From the NCBI RefSeq assembly GCF_014117265.1, contig NZ_CP059833.1, positions 2,325,069 to 2,389,068 of the forward strand: 64,000 nt of DNA, in the 5' to 3' direction. Below are positions 19,846 through 29,172 of this stretch, piece after piece. The first letter of the stretch is position 1; every line of letters begins with the position of its first letter. The notes under the pieces were generated by a model, which saw nothing but the letters and a program-made list of their open reading frames with translations, was not told the origin of the DNA and did no database searches. Position numbers and translations under genes: made by a program. This DNA comes from Corynebacterium hindlerae (GTDB lineage Bacteria; Actinomycetota; Actinomycetes; Mycobacteriales; Mycobacteriaceae).

Positions 19846-21822
19846 GTGAACCCACTTGTAGAACCATCCCAGCTCGACTACCAACTTCCGCCGTTCGCGG
19901 AGATTAAAAACGAGCATTATCTGCCGGCTTTTCTCGCCGCTCTCGATGACCACAACGCGGAGATTTCCGCCATCGTGTCCAATCCGGAGCCTCCGACCTG
20001 GGAAAACACGATGGAAGCTTTCGAGGCTTCTGGAACTGCGCTGACCCGGGTGTCTAACGTCTTTTTCAACCTTTCCGGCACCGACGCTTCCGACGAGTTC
20101 AACGAGATTTCCGCCGAGATCCTGCCGAAGCTGTCCGCGCACAGCTCCGCGATCTACCAAAATGAAGCGCTCTACCAGCGGCTCCAATCGGTCACTGCGC
20201 CGGAAGACGAGGAGAGCCAGCGTCTGCATGAGCACACGCTGCGCGCTTTCCGACGCCGTGGTGCCGATCTTTCTGCCGAAGGAAAAACCCGACTGACGGA
20301 GATCGACCAGCGCCTGTCCACCCTCGGCGAGGAATTCCGTAACAACCTGCTGGAGGACACCAAAGAACTGGCGGTATCCTTCACCCGCGAAGAACTCGAC
20401 GGCTTCTCGCAGTCCCGCATCGACTCTGCCGCGGCCTACGCCAAGGAGATCGGACGCGAGGGATACGTGATTCCGCTGGAGCTGCCTACCGTGCAGTCCG
20501 AACAGGCGGTGCTGACCCGACCTGATTCCCGTGCTCGCCTCTACGAACAGTCCCAGCAGCGTGGCCGAAAGAACGGCGACGTGGCCCTGGAAATGGCTCG
20601 CCTGCGCGCCGAACGCGCGGAGCTCTTGGGATACGCCAACCATGCGGAGTTCGTGGTGGAGGAAGAAACCGCCGATAGTGCGGAGGCAGTGCGCAACCTG
20701 CTACGCGACCTCGCCCCAGCCGCCTCCGCCAACGCAGCAGGGGAGTACAAGCTCCTTGCCGACGCCGCCGGCACCGAGATCACCGGCGCTGACTGGCCCT
20801 ACTGGGAGTCCAAAGTGCGCGCGCGTGATTTCGCGCTCGACGAGGACGAACTGCGCCAGTACTTCCCGCTTAACCGGGTACTTAAAGACGGCGTGTTCTA
20901 CGCAGCGAACCTGCTCTACGGCATCACTGTGACGCCGCGTCCTGATCTCCAGGGCTACGCCGAAGGCGTGGACGTGTGGGAGGTCAAGGAGGAGGACGGC
21001 ACCGGGATCGGCCTGCTGCTCACAGATTACTTTGGACGGCCGTCGAAAAGAGGCGGTGCCTGGATGAGCTCCTTCGTCGACCAAAGTCACCTCATGGGAA
21101 CTAAGCCGGTGATCGTCAACGTCATGGGCATCACCCAACCCGTCGACGGCGAGGCCTACCTCACCCTCGACGAGCTCACCACCGTCTTCCACGAGTTCGG
21201 CCACGCCCTGCACGGCCTGCTTTCCGACGTCTGTTACCCCAGCTTCTCCGGCACGAGCGTGCCCCGCGACTACGTTGAATTCCCCTCCCAGATCAACGAA
21301 AACTGGGCATTCCACCCCGCGGTGCTGGCCAACTACGCGCCGGATCTGCCACAGCGCCTCGTCGACGCCATCGAAGCCGCTAAGCAGTTCGGCCAAGGAT
21401 TCGGCACCGCCGAATACCTCGCCGCTTCGATCATCGACTACGCGTGGCACAGTCTCTCCGCCGCGGAACTGGCCAAGATCGACGACATCGATGCGTTTGA
21501 GAAGCAGGCTTTGGAGGATTACGGCCTGAACGTTGACCACATCAAAGCCCGCTACCAGACCCGCTACTTCAACCACATCTTCGGCGGTGGCTACTCCGCC
21601 GGCTACTACTCTTACCTGTGGGCGGAAGTCCTCGATGCAGATGGTTTTGACTGGTTCAGTGAACAGTCTGATCTGCGGGCTGCAGGGCAGCGGTTCCGCG
21701 ACCTGGTCTTGTCCCGGGGTGCGTCCCGCGACTACACCGCAGCCTTCACAGAACTGCGCGGTCGCGAACGCGACATCGCCCCACTGCTGCGCCGACGTGG
21801 GCTCGGGGGAACAAAGGTGTAG
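19846..21822 (+). CDS. M3-family zinc oligopeptidase (peptidyl-dipeptidase Dcp-like)
   Basis: A 658-residue metallopeptidase. The zinc site HEFGHALHGLL (around residue 450) carries the two His ligands and catalytic Glu, and the downstream FPSQINENWAF supplies the third ligand. The C-terminal FGGGYSAGYYSYLWAEVL is typical of the Dcp/oligopeptidase A branch. It has no signal peptide, so it acts on short peptides in the cytoplasm, possibly those brought in by peptide importers. The start is GTG immediately after the stop of the preceding gene. Confidence 0.92.
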   Translation: MNPLVEPSQLDYQLPPFAEIKNEHYLPAFLAALDDHNAEISAIVSNPEPPTWENTMEAFEASGTALTRVSNVFFNLSGTDASDEFNEISAEILPKLSAHSSAIYQNEALYQRLQSVTAPEDEESQRLHEHTLRAFRRRGADLSAEGKTRLTEIDQRLSTLGEEFRNNLLEDTKELAVSFTREELDGFSQSRIDSAAAYAKEIGREGYVIPLELPTVQSEQAVLTRPDSRARLYEQSQQRGRKNGDVALEMARLRAERAELLGYANHAEFVVEEETADSAEAVRNLLRDLAPAASANAAGEYKLLADAAGTEITGADWPYWESKVRARDFALDEDELRQYFPLNRVLKDGVFYAANLLYGITVTPRPDLQGYAEGVDVWEVKEEDGTGIGLLLTDYFGRPSKRGGAWMSSFVDQSHLMGTKPVIVNVMGITQPVDGEAYLTLDELTTVFHEFGHALHGLLSDVCYPSFSGTSVPRDYVEFPSQINENWAFHPAVLANYAPDLPQRLVDAIEAAKQFGQGFGTAEYLAASIIDYAWHSLSAAELAKIDDIDAFEKQALEDYGLNVDHIKARYQTRYFNHIFGGGYSAGYYSYLWAEVLDADGFDWFSEQSDLRAAGQRFRDLVLSRGASRDYTAAFTELRGRERDIAPLLRRRGLGGTKV

Positions 21823-21834
21823 GATCTGTAACCT

Positions 21835-22002
21835 ATGCAGGTTCTCGATTGGCTCAGCTCAGCGCCACTGTGGCTGCAAGCACCCATCGTGGTGACGGTA
21901 TCAGTGGTGCTGTGCGCCGTCCTGGCCTTCTGCTTCCTCCGACTCATTGATATCGTCGGGGCGAAAACACTGCGATGGTTCGAAGGAAAAAATGAAAAAT
22001 AA
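21835..22002 (+). CDS. 55-residue single-span membrane protein
   Basis: ATG 21835 to TAA, starting MQVLDWLSSAPLWLQ. One strong hydrophobic helix covers about residues 15-36, followed by a short basic/polar tail ending FEGKNEK. It starts 12 bp after the peptidase stop; TAGGAT lies 9 bases before the ATG. The next tiny gene overlaps its 3' end by 11 bp. No family recognised, but codon use and the helix look genuine. Confidence 0.55.
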   Translation: MQVLDWLSSAPLWLQAPIVVTVSVVLCAVLAFCFLRLIDIVGAKTLRWFEGKNEK

Positions 22003-22084
22003 ATACCCACGTTCCCGGGTCCAACTGGCACTGTACGCACTGCTCGCACTGGTCATCATCGCCTGGGCGGTTAGCTACCTCTAG
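21992..22084 (+). CDS. 30-residue single-span membrane peptide
   Basis: ATG 21992 to TAG 22084. GAAGGA sits about six bases upstream inside the previous small gene. The product starts MKNKYPRSRVQLALY: a basic N terminus, then one hydrophobic helix to the end (residues ~10-30). The positive-inside rule predicts an N-in orientation. Overlap with the 55-residue gene suggests the pair are made together. Function unknown. Confidence 0.45.
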   Translation: MKNKYPRSRVQLALYALLALVIIAWAVSYL

Positions 22085-22086
22085 TG

Positions 22087-22199
22087 AGTTTCTTGAGAAA
22101 CCCGGGAAGTGCAACCCGGATTTCGGGAGAAAACCAGCCAAATAGCAGGTGTGCAGCCTTGAAAGGCGCCGAGACTCGGGAAACACTTCCCGGGTTTTC
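22087..22199. repeat. 109-bp nested palindromic repeat, copy B
   Basis: The reverse complement of this stretch aligns with copy A at 8152-8260. The ends are AAACCCGGGAAGTG and GCACTTCCCGGGTTT as read on the minus strand, again 14 of 15 complementary. Where copy A has GCG facing TGC, copy B has GTG facing CAC: a paired change that keeps the stem. Like copy A it lies between convergent genes. Confidence 0.75.
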
Positions 22200-22226
22200 G
22201 GATTTGGGGGTCTGTTGCGGGCTAGT

Positions 22227-22260
22227 GATAGGGACTTGTCGCCAGGTACAAATCCCTATC
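22227..22260. terminator. inverted repeat beyond malQ
   Basis: GATAGGGACTTGT and ACAAATCCCTATC form 13-base arms with one mismatch and an eight-base loop. It is 8 bp past the malQ stop codon. There is no T-run on either side, so a terminator role is tentative. Confidence 0.4.
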
Positions 22261-22268
22261 CAACCTCC

Positions 22269-24362
22269 CTACACCCGAGCTGAGGCCTCCGCAACCTTCT
22301 TAAACAGCGGATGCTGGGCCAGGTCCTCAATCAGGACTGGCTTGCCGGTGGAGTCACACAGCGGGACGCACCAGTTCGGGTACATGTCGCGGGTGGTGCC
22401 TGGTTGGTTTTGGGCGCGGATATCTCCCACCATGTCCACGAGGCAGACACAGGTCAGCAGTGATGGGGTGGAGGCGATGAAGCGGTGCAGGTCTACCAGC
22501 AGCTCTTCCATGTCGCCACCGAAGCGCTTGTCGCCGAAGTCCTCGCCACGCACCATGGCAAAAACTTGGTTCTGCCAGGCCACGTCCTCAGCTTCCTCGA
22601 GCTCCGCCGGGCGGGTGAGGACGCCGAGGTTCTCGCGGAGCGTGATGTGGGATCCCTGGATGTATCCCATCGTTGGTGGCAGATCGTGGGTGGTGACGGA
22701 GGAAAGGGCCAGCTCGCGGTACTCATTGGCTGGCTTCGGGGTGCTGCCGTTGTTTTCGAACCACAGGATGGAGGTGCCCATGATGCCACGGCTGGCCAGC
22801 ACTTCCTGGACCCACGGTTCGAAGGTACCGAGGTCTTCACCGATCACGACTGCGCCTGCGCGCTCAGCTTCCAGCGCGAGGATGCCGACGAGCGCGTTGT
22901 GGTCGTAGTACACGTAGGTTCCGGTGAGCGGTGATTGCATGCGTGGGATCCACCAGAGGCGGAAGAGTCCGAGGACATGGTCGATGCGGATACCGCCGGA
23001 GTGGCGGAGCACGGTGCGGAGCATGTCGCGCCATGGCTTGTAGCCGGCTTCGGCAAGTTTACGTGGGTGCCATGGTGGCTGGGACCAGTCCTGGCCTTGC
23101 TGGTTGTATCCGTCTGCCGGGGCGCCGACGGAGGCTGCTGGAGCAAGGACGGAGGCAAGGTTTTCCGCGTCGGCGCCGCCAGGGTGAACACCAACGGCGA
23201 GGTCAGCCATGATGCCGATGCTCATTCCGGCTGCTTTGGCGCGGGCTTGCGCGTTTTCCAGCTGCTGGTCGCAGATCCACTGCATCCAGCGGTAGAAATT
23301 CGCGGTCTCTTCGAGGGAAGGGGTGATGCCGTGACTGTTGTCCTCCGGCTTCTCTTGCTGCTCGCGGGCGGCGCACCAGCGGGCAAAGTCATCCAGGCCC
23401 TTGCCCTCGAGATCGCAGTAGTCCTCGAATGCTTTCTGACGCTCCGGGGTGCGGACGACGTGGTAGATCTCGTGCAGGACCTGCAGTTTCGCCTGGAAGA
23501 TCGGGTTGCGCTCGATCATGGTATCCGAGGTGTTCAGTGCCTGGAACTCCGCGGCCATCTGCGTGATGTCCTCCTGCAGATCCGCATCCAGCCCCGCGGT
23601 TTCTGGAATGTCTTCTACCCGGATGTAGATCGGGTTGATGAAGCGGCGGGTGGTGGGCAGGTAAGGGGAGTCTTCCGTGGGTGGGAACGGCTCGGCAGCA
23701 TGCAGGGGGTTGATCAGGATGAAATCTGCATGAGCATGCTTTGCGACGACCTCAGCCGTCGCTCCCAGATCATTGAAGTCACCCATGCCCCACGACTTTG
23801 AGCTGCGCACAGAGTAGATCTGGCTCATAACACCGGTAACTTTTCCGGTGTTCGTCGATAAGCGTTCTGGCGTGACAACCAGCGTGGCGGTAGCGGTCGT
23901 GTCCCCGGACACCAGGGTGATCTCATGCCAGCCGAGTGGGGTGTCACCCGGGATGGCGAATGATGCCTCCCCCCACATCACGCCGGCCACCTCACGCGGA
24001 GGGGTCCAGTTCTCTCGCTGTTCGGCAGCGAAGGAGCTGCCGTCCTCCAGGTGAACAGTGACCTCTGCTGGAGCGCCGTCGTGGACATGCACGTTGACCA
24101 CATAGTCGGTGCCCGCCGTCATCACCACGGTTGGTGGCAGCATCTGGGTCGCTGCGGCGTCGTGGAACGCCATGATGGCCTCCCCGATGCTTTCCTGGTT
24201 TGGCTCCACAGCTACGTCTAAGGCGTGGAGCGTCTTGAGCAGTGTATCTTCCGAGACTTCAATGAATTCACCGTTTGAAGACCAGTAGTTGGTAGCGACA
24301 CCGTGTAGGTCCGCTAGTTCCTTTAAAGATTCGAAGTAGCTCACAAGGATTAATATTGCCAC
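22269..24362 (-). CDS. malQ: 4-alpha-glucanotransferase (amylomaltase)
   Basis: A 697-residue GH77 enzyme that transfers maltodextrin segments and releases glucose, central to maltose and glycogen breakdown. Catalytic regions: IRIDHVLGLFRLWWIP (nucleophile Asp), GEDLGTFEPWV (acid Glu) and TTHDLPPTMGY. An N-terminal region of about 150 residues before the barrel is typical of actinobacterial MalQ. The longest start is GTG 24362; a second GTG at 24344 (VSYFESLKELADLHG) better matches known N termini and may be the true one. Divergent from fadD; convergent with the tiny membrane genes. Confidence 0.93.
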   Translation of the reverse strand: MAILILVSYFESLKELADLHGVATNYWSSNGEFIEVSEDTLLKTLHALDVAVEPNQESIGEAIMAFHDAAATQMLPPTVVMTAGTDYVVNVHVHDGAPAEVTVHLEDGSSFAAEQRENWTPPREVAGVMWGEASFAIPGDTPLGWHEITLVSGDTTATATLVVTPERLSTNTGKVTGVMSQIYSVRSSKSWGMGDFNDLGATAEVVAKHAHADFILINPLHAAEPFPPTEDSPYLPTTRRFINPIYIRVEDIPETAGLDADLQEDITQMAAEFQALNTSDTMIERNPIFQAKLQVLHEIYHVVRTPERQKAFEDYCDLEGKGLDDFARWCAAREQQEKPEDNSHGITPSLEETANFYRWMQWICDQQLENAQARAKAAGMSIGIMADLAVGVHPGGADAENLASVLAPAASVGAPADGYNQQGQDWSQPPWHPRKLAEAGYKPWRDMLRTVLRHSGGIRIDHVLGLFRLWWIPRMQSPLTGTYVYYDHNALVGILALEAERAGAVVIGEDLGTFEPWVQEVLASRGIMGTSILWFENNGSTPKPANEYRELALSSVTTHDLPPTMGYIQGSHITLRENLGVLTRPAELEEAEDVAWQNQVFAMVRGEDFGDKRFGGDMEELLVDLHRFIASTPSLLTCVCLVDMVGDIRAQNQPGTTRDMYPNWCVPLCDSTGKPVLIEDLAQHPLFKKVAEASARV

Positions 24363-24440
24363 CTCACTGCGCCTAATGCCCGTTGCCGGGGTGAAAAGTG
24401 TACCGTGAACATGAAAGAAACCTCATGAAAAGGACCTAGG

Positions 24441-26267
24441 ATGCAGGAATACGAAACCCCGGCCCCTTATGTTGTCGAACCGGATGACACAGTACTCAAA
24501 CTGCTGTTTGCGCAGGCCAAGGCCCGTCCACACGGAGTGATGTTCACCCGCCCACAGAACTATGAGTGGGTGAATGTCACGGCGAAAGAGTTCGTTGATG
24601 AAGTGTTGGAAGTCGCAAAAGGACTCATCGCCAACGGGGTGCAGGCGGGGGATAGGGTGGTGCTGCTTTCGGAAACCCGCTACGAGTGGTCCCTGCTGGA
24701 CTTCGCTATTTGGGCCGCTGGCGCCGCCTCGGTACCGATCTACGGTTCCTCGTCCCAGTCGCAGATCCAGTGGATCATTGAGGATTCCGGTGCTGTCTTC
24801 GCGGTGACCGAAAGTCGCGAGCACACCGAGCTGATGCAGCACCTCGTCCTTCTTGAGGATGGTACTGCGCAGTTGCAGGGGTCGCCCACCCAGCTGCGTC
24901 GCATCCTAGAGATCAACGCCTCTGCTATTGACACCTTAAAGTTCGAGGGACGCTCCGTGAGCGATGACGAAGTGATGGGCCGCGCGACTGCCGCGCAGGG
25001 CGCTGACCTGGCATCCCTGGTCTACACTTCCGGAACCACCGGCCGTCCCAAGGGCTGCCACCTGACGCACAGCAACTGGGTCGCGGAAGTCCGTGGCCTG
25101 CTCAGCAACCCGATTGGTGGCATCGCCACCCCTGGCACCCGAGTCCTGACGTTCCTGCCGATGGCGCACGTGCTGGCCCGCGCGGTATCGCTGGCCATTG
25201 CCGTGTCCGGTGCGACCCAAAACCACTGGTCGGACTTTAGTTCTTTGAACGTCGAGTTCCAGCGCTCCCGCCCAAATATGATCCTGGGTGTGCCACGCGT
25301 GTTTGAGAAAGTTCGTAATGCGGCTGCCGCCAAGGCCGCGGACAAGTCGCCTATCGCTGGCCAGATGTTCCTGGAAGCGGAGAAGGTGGCCATCGAATAC
25401 TCCAAATCCCTGGATGCCACCGGGCCGTCCCGCGCGCTGAAACTCAAGCACAAGATGTTTGACAAGCTGGTGTACAGCAAGATCCGTTCCGCAATGGGCG
25501 ATGAGGTGAAGTACTGCATCTCCGGTGGCTCGGCGATCAGCCATGATCTGCTGCACTTCTACCGCGGTCTCGGGGTGCCGATCTACGAGGGCTACGGCCT
25601 CACCGAAACCACCGCTGCAGCTGCTGTGGACTTCAAACCACAGCGCATCGGCACGGTAGGGCGCCCGGTGGGAGGCATGGCTGCACGCATCAACGAAGAT
25701 GGCGAGATCCTACTGAAGGGCAACATGTTGTTCCAGGGGTACTGGAACAACCCGGAGGCCACCGCGGAAGCGATCCAGGATGGCTGGTTCAATACCGGTG
25801 ACCTTGGCGAAATCACCGAGGATGGCTACCTCATCATCTCCGGACGCAAGAAGGATCTGATCGTGACTGCCGGTGGCAAGAATGTGTCCCCGGGGCCACT
25901 GGAGGATCTGCTGCGTTCCCACCCGCTGATCAGTCAGGCGTTGGTGGTGGGCGACGGCAAGCCGTTCATCGGTGCGCTGATCACCCTGGACGAGGACGCG
26001 TTCCGACGTTGGAAGCTGATCCACAACCTCCCCGAAAAGGCGACGGTCAACGATCTGGCGATGAACCCACAGCTGCGGGCAGACATTCAGGACGCCGTGA
26101 ACTCAGCGAATGCTTCCGTGTCCCACACCGAGGCAATCAAGAAGTTCTACATTCTCGACCGCGACCTGACCGAAGAAGCCGACGAGCTGACCCCGACGAT
26201 GAAGGTCAAGCGCAACGTGGTTACTCGGCGTTTTGCCAAGGAAATCGCACACATTTATACGCGTTAG
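24441..26267 (+). CDS. fadD15: long-chain fatty acid-CoA ligase (FadD15 type)
   Basis: A 608-residue acyl-CoA/AMP ligase that activates long-chain fatty acids. The ATP-binding loop LVYTSGTTGRPKGCHLTH (around residue 195) and YEGYGLTETT are present, as is the C-terminal GRKKDLIVTAGGKNVSPG with the acylation-domain hinge. The extended insert between the two domains fits the FadD15/FACL family found near malQ in relatives. AAAAGGA lies six bases before the ATG. The protein is cytoplasmic or membrane-associated. Confidence 0.9.
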   Translation: MQEYETPAPYVVEPDDTVLKLLFAQAKARPHGVMFTRPQNYEWVNVTAKEFVDEVLEVAKGLIANGVQAGDRVVLLSETRYEWSLLDFAIWAAGAASVPIYGSSSQSQIQWIIEDSGAVFAVTESREHTELMQHLVLLEDGTAQLQGSPTQLRRILEINASAIDTLKFEGRSVSDDEVMGRATAAQGADLASLVYTSGTTGRPKGCHLTHSNWVAEVRGLLSNPIGGIATPGTRVLTFLPMAHVLARAVSLAIAVSGATQNHWSDFSSLNVEFQRSRPNMILGVPRVFEKVRNAAAAKAADKSPIAGQMFLEAEKVAIEYSKSLDATGPSRALKLKHKMFDKLVYSKIRSAMGDEVKYCISGGSAISHDLLHFYRGLGVPIYEGYGLTETTAAAAVDFKPQRIGTVGRPVGGMAARINEDGEILLKGNMLFQGYWNNPEATAEAIQDGWFNTGDLGEITEDGYLIISGRKKDLIVTAGGKNVSPGPLEDLLRSHPLISQALVVGDGKPFIGALITLDEDAFRRWKLIHNLPEKATVNDLAMNPQLRADIQDAVNSANASVSHTEAIKKFYILDRDLTEEADELTPTMKVKRNVVTRRFAKEIAHIYTR

Positions 26268-26278
26268 GGTAAAACTCC

Positions 26279-26305
26279 GGCGGGGCACACAGTTTTTGCC
26301 CCGCC
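26279..26305 (+). terminator. intrinsic terminator after fadD15
   Basis: GGCGGGGC pairs with GCCCCGCC across an 11-base loop, followed by TTCT. Starts 11 bp after the stop codon. Confidence 0.6.
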
Positions 26306-26323
26306 TTCTGTATATGGTGGGCA

Positions 26324-27034
26324 ATGCACCCCACCGCGATGGAAGAAAAGGAGCTTGAGGACGTGCAGCTGTTCGACGCTAAGTTACGCCATCGCGAGCT
26401 CACCCAAGAGGTGTACGACATCGGAGATGAGGTTGTCGAATACATTGAACACCTCATGGAAGCCATCGCGGATTGGGATTCGGAACTCGTCGAGGATTGC
26501 CACGCAGAGTTCACGGAGATCGTTGAGGAAGCCCGCAATGATTCGCGACGCGTCGTCGCTGAGCTAGCTGGGCTGCGACAGGCCCTCACCTCCGGGTTGC
26601 GGTCCGGTACGGTGAGCGTGCGGGCGAAGCGGGAGAAAGGCGTGGCTACGCCAGATTCCCTCGCCATGTCCGATCTTTCCGACGCGTTTCCGCTGGGTGC
26701 CCCGGCCCCCATCCGAGAAATGACGGCCGCAATGAACGGTCGTTCCCAGGCCATTTTGGACCGCTTGCGCGAGGTTAATGACTGGATTTTGGACCAGACC
26801 GCAGTGGTTGCTGACGACCTCGACGCGCTTAGTCTGCCCGTAGTGTTCAGCAGGACCCAGCGCATCGTGGACACCACCATTGAGTGCTGGTTCAACGCCG
26901 TAGCCAAGCAGCACCCGGAGTATGCCCGCAACATGCGGGGGAGCAACCCGCCAAAATTCCTGGCGGAGCGGGCGCGTATCGACGCCATCGTCGCCAAGGT
27001 GGCTGCCAAGCGCGCAAAGGGCAGGGCTTCGTGA
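26324..27034 (+). CDS. hypothetical protein, Glu-rich and mostly helical
   Basis: A 236-residue soluble protein without signal or membrane segments. The first 90 residues are acidic and strongly helical (EEKELEDVQLFDAKLR, IEHLMEAIADWDSELVED), probably coiled coil; the C-terminal part is more basic, ending [11 protein letters not shown] do not recognise a family. ATG 26324 lies 7 bases after TATATG. Its last codons overlap the hemW start by 4 bp (GTGA), so the two are probably co-translated, which hints at a shared role or simple operon packing. Confidence 0.65.
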   Translation: MHPTAMEEKELEDVQLFDAKLRHRELTQEVYDIGDEVVEYIEHLMEAIADWDSELVEDCHAEFTEIVEEARNDSRRVVAELAGLRQALTSGLRSGTVSVRAKREKGVATPDSLAMSDLSDAFPLGAPAPIREMTAAMNGRSQAILDRLREVNDWILDQTAVVADDLDALSLPVVFSRTQRIVDTTIECWFNAVAKQHPEYARNMRGSNPPKFLAERARIDAIVAKVAAKRAKGRAS

Positions 27035-28137
27035 CCTTCGGGATTTACCTTCACGTCCCGTTTTGTGCTTCCCGCTGTGGCTACTGTGATTTCAACACGT
27101 ACACCCCCGGCGAACTGGGCATGGGGCCGGAGCCGTACCTCGAAGCCCTGGCCATCGAGCTGGAACTGGCGGCCGAACGCACTGGGGACCGACTGGTAGA
27201 CACTGTATTTGTTGGTGGCGGTACCCCTTCTATGCTCGGCTCAGTGGGGCTGACCAGGGTATTGGATGCGGTCACAGCGAACTTCCGGCTAAAAACCGGC
27301 GCCGAAATCACCACGGAATCCAACCCGGAGAGCACCAGCCCAGAATTTTTCGTAGCCCTCAAGGAAGCGGGGTTCACCCGGATTTCCCTAGGGATGCAGA
27401 GCGCTGCGCCCCACGTGCTGCGCGTCCTGGAGCGGAAACACACCCCGGGACGCGCCGTTGCAGCTGCGAAGGAAGCACGCGCCGCGGGGTTCGAGCACGT
27501 GAACCTGGACATGATCTACGGCACCCCGGGGGAAACCGACGATGACGTCAGAAGAACCGTCGAAGCGATCTTGTCAGCCGACGTGGATCACGTCTCGGCC
27601 TACTCCCTCATCGTCGAGGACGGCACCGCCATGGCGCGGAAAGTGCGCAAGGGCGAGCTACCAGCTCCGGACGAGGACGTACTGGCAGACCGGTACGAAA
27701 TTATCGATAACATGCTGGATGGCTACGACTGGTACGAGGTGTCCAACTGGGCGAAGCCTGGTGGTGAGTGCCAGCACAACCTGGGGTATTGGCGGAACGG
27801 GGACTGGTGGGGCGCCGGGCCCGGCGCGCACTCGCATATCGACGGTACCCGGTTCTACAACGTCAAGCACCCGCGTCGCTACAACGACACCCTCAGTCGC
27901 GCTGAGCTTCCGATCAAAGAATGCGAGGTGTTGACCGAGGAAGACATCCGCACTGAACGAGTCATGCTGGGCCTGCGCCTCAAAGAGGGAATCCCCGCGC
28001 AGTGGGTAGACGCGCCGCTGGCCGTCGATAAGCATGTGCGTGCTGGCCTGCTGACCGCCGGCGAACGCCTTGCCGTCACCGACCGTGGGCGCTTGCTTGC
28101 CGACGGCATCATTGCGGATCTCCTGGTGGGAGTCTAG
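27031..28137 (+). CDS. hemW: radical SAM haem chaperone HemW
   Basis: A 368-residue HemN-like radical SAM protein. It opens [22 protein letters not shown], with the CxxxCxxC cluster-binding motif and the following Cys/Asp-Phe-Asn-Thr typical of HemW. GGGTPSML and [13 protein letters not shown] are further family motifs. HemW binds haem and hands it to respiratory proteins; older annotation calls it coproporphyrinogen oxidase. The start is GTG 27031, overlapping the previous stop; an upstream in-frame ATG would extend into the preceding gene. It lies just upstream of hrcA-dnaJ as in many actinobacteria. Confidence 0.92.
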   Translation: MTFGIYLHVPFCASRCGYCDFNTYTPGELGMGPEPYLEALAIELELAAERTGDRLVDTVFVGGGTPSMLGSVGLTRVLDAVTANFRLKTGAEITTESNPESTSPEFFVALKEAGFTRISLGMQSAAPHVLRVLERKHTPGRAVAAAKEARAAGFEHVNLDMIYGTPGETDDDVRRTVEAILSADVDHVSAYSLIVEDGTAMARKVRKGELPAPDEDVLADRYEIIDNMLDGYDWYEVSNWAKPGGECQHNLGYWRNGDWWGAGPGAHSHIDGTRFYNVKHPRRYNDTLSRAELPIKECEVLTEEDIRTERVMLGLRLKEGIPAQWVDAPLAVDKHVRAGLLTAGERLAVTDRGRLLADGIIADLLVGV

Positions 28138-28138
28138 C

Positions 28139-28144
28139 TAGACT
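28139..28144 (+). promoter_or_regulatory. -10 box TAGACT of hrcA
   Basis: TAGACT, starting one base after the hemW stop codon, ends 7 bases before the hrcA ATG. No ribosome binding site is present. No CIRCE inverted repeat was seen here. Confidence 0.5.
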
Positions 28145-28151
28145 AAGGCAC

Positions 28152-29156
28152 ATGGCTTCCTCAACCAAAGCACGCCGGCAACAGGTGCTCAACGCCATCG
28201 TTGCTGACTACATCGCATTGCAAGAACCTGTCGGATCGAAGGCTCTGGTGGAACGGCACAAGCTGCAGGTGTCTTCTGCCACGATCCGCAATGACATGGC
28301 TGTGCTGGAAGCTGAGGGGCTCATCGCCCAGGAACACGCCAGCTCAGGACGTATCCCTACGGAGAAGGGGTATCGGATGTTCGTGGATTCGATCCACGAA
28401 GTCAAGCCCATGTCGCCCGCTGAGCGTAAGGCAATCCTGGGGTTTTTGGAAGGTGGCGTGGATCTGGAAGACGTGCTGCGTCGCTCTGTTCAGCTGCTCG
28501 CGCAGCTCACTAGGCAAGCGGCGGTGATTCAGCTGCCATCGCTGCGGACTTCGCGCGTCAAACACTGCGAGGTGGTGGCGCTCACCCCGACGCGCCTGTT
28601 GCTGGTGATGATTACGGACTTGGGGCGTGTGGAACAACGCAACGTGGAGCTCATGCGGCCCATCGAGGATGTGAGTACGTTGCGGTCGCTGCTCAACAAC
28701 GCGCTAGCGGAAAAAACTATGGCCGATGCATCGCTGGCGTTGGCTGATTTGGTGGAGCACACCCCGAGCGAGTTGCGGGATGAAATGTTGCGGTGCGCTA
28801 CCGTCCTCATTGAGACGCTGGTAGAGGCGCCCTCGGATCGGTTGATTTTGGCGGGCACCTCGAATTTGTCTCGAATTTCGCCCTTAAGTGCATCCGTATT
28901 GGAAGCGTTGGAGGAGCAGGTAGTAGTTTTAAAGCTGCTATCACATGTGCAAGAGGGCCAAGTGAACGTCAGCATTGGTGCGGAACACCAAGAGCAAGGA
29001 CTCCAATCAGCGTCCATCGTCTCCACTGGGTATGGTGACGAGGATGCCACCTTTGGTGCTCTGGGTGTGGTGGGGCCGACGTACATGGACTACACCGGAA
29101 CTATTTCGAAGGTGTCCGCTGTTGCACAATATGTCAGCGAAGTGTTGAAGAATTAA
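28152..29156 (+). CDS. hrcA: heat-inducible transcription repressor HrcA
   Basis: A 334-residue repressor of the groE/dnaK-type heat-shock genes through CIRCE sites. The N-terminal winged helix ([21 protein letters not shown], then [19 protein letters not shown]) is intact, as is the segment [14 protein letters not shown]. The C-terminal GAF-like and dimer regions follow with normal length. It precedes dnaJ by 16 bp. No CIRCE element (TTAGCACTC-N9-GAGTGCTAA) lies upstream, so its targets are probably elsewhere. Confidence 0.95.
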   Translation: MASSTKARRQQVLNAIVADYIALQEPVGSKALVERHKLQVSSATIRNDMAVLEAEGLIAQEHASSGRIPTEKGYRMFVDSIHEVKPMSPAERKAILGFLEGGVDLEDVLRRSVQLLAQLTRQAAVIQLPSLRTSRVKHCEVVALTPTRLLLVMITDLGRVEQRNVELMRPIEDVSTLRSLLNNALAEKTMADASLALADLVEHTPSELRDEMLRCATVLIETLVEAPSDRLILAGTSNLSRISPLSASVLEALEEQVVVLKLLSHVQEGQVNVSIGAEHQEQGLQSASIVSTGYGDEDATFGALGVVGPTYMDYTGTISKVSAVAQYVSEVLKN

Positions 29157-29172
29157 CGAAAGGTTTGAGTGA

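Noticed and set aside
19267-20643. A 458-codon minus-strand frame opposite the glutamate-synthase-like and M3 peptidase genes
   Set aside because: It spans two real genes on the other strand and has no domain pattern.
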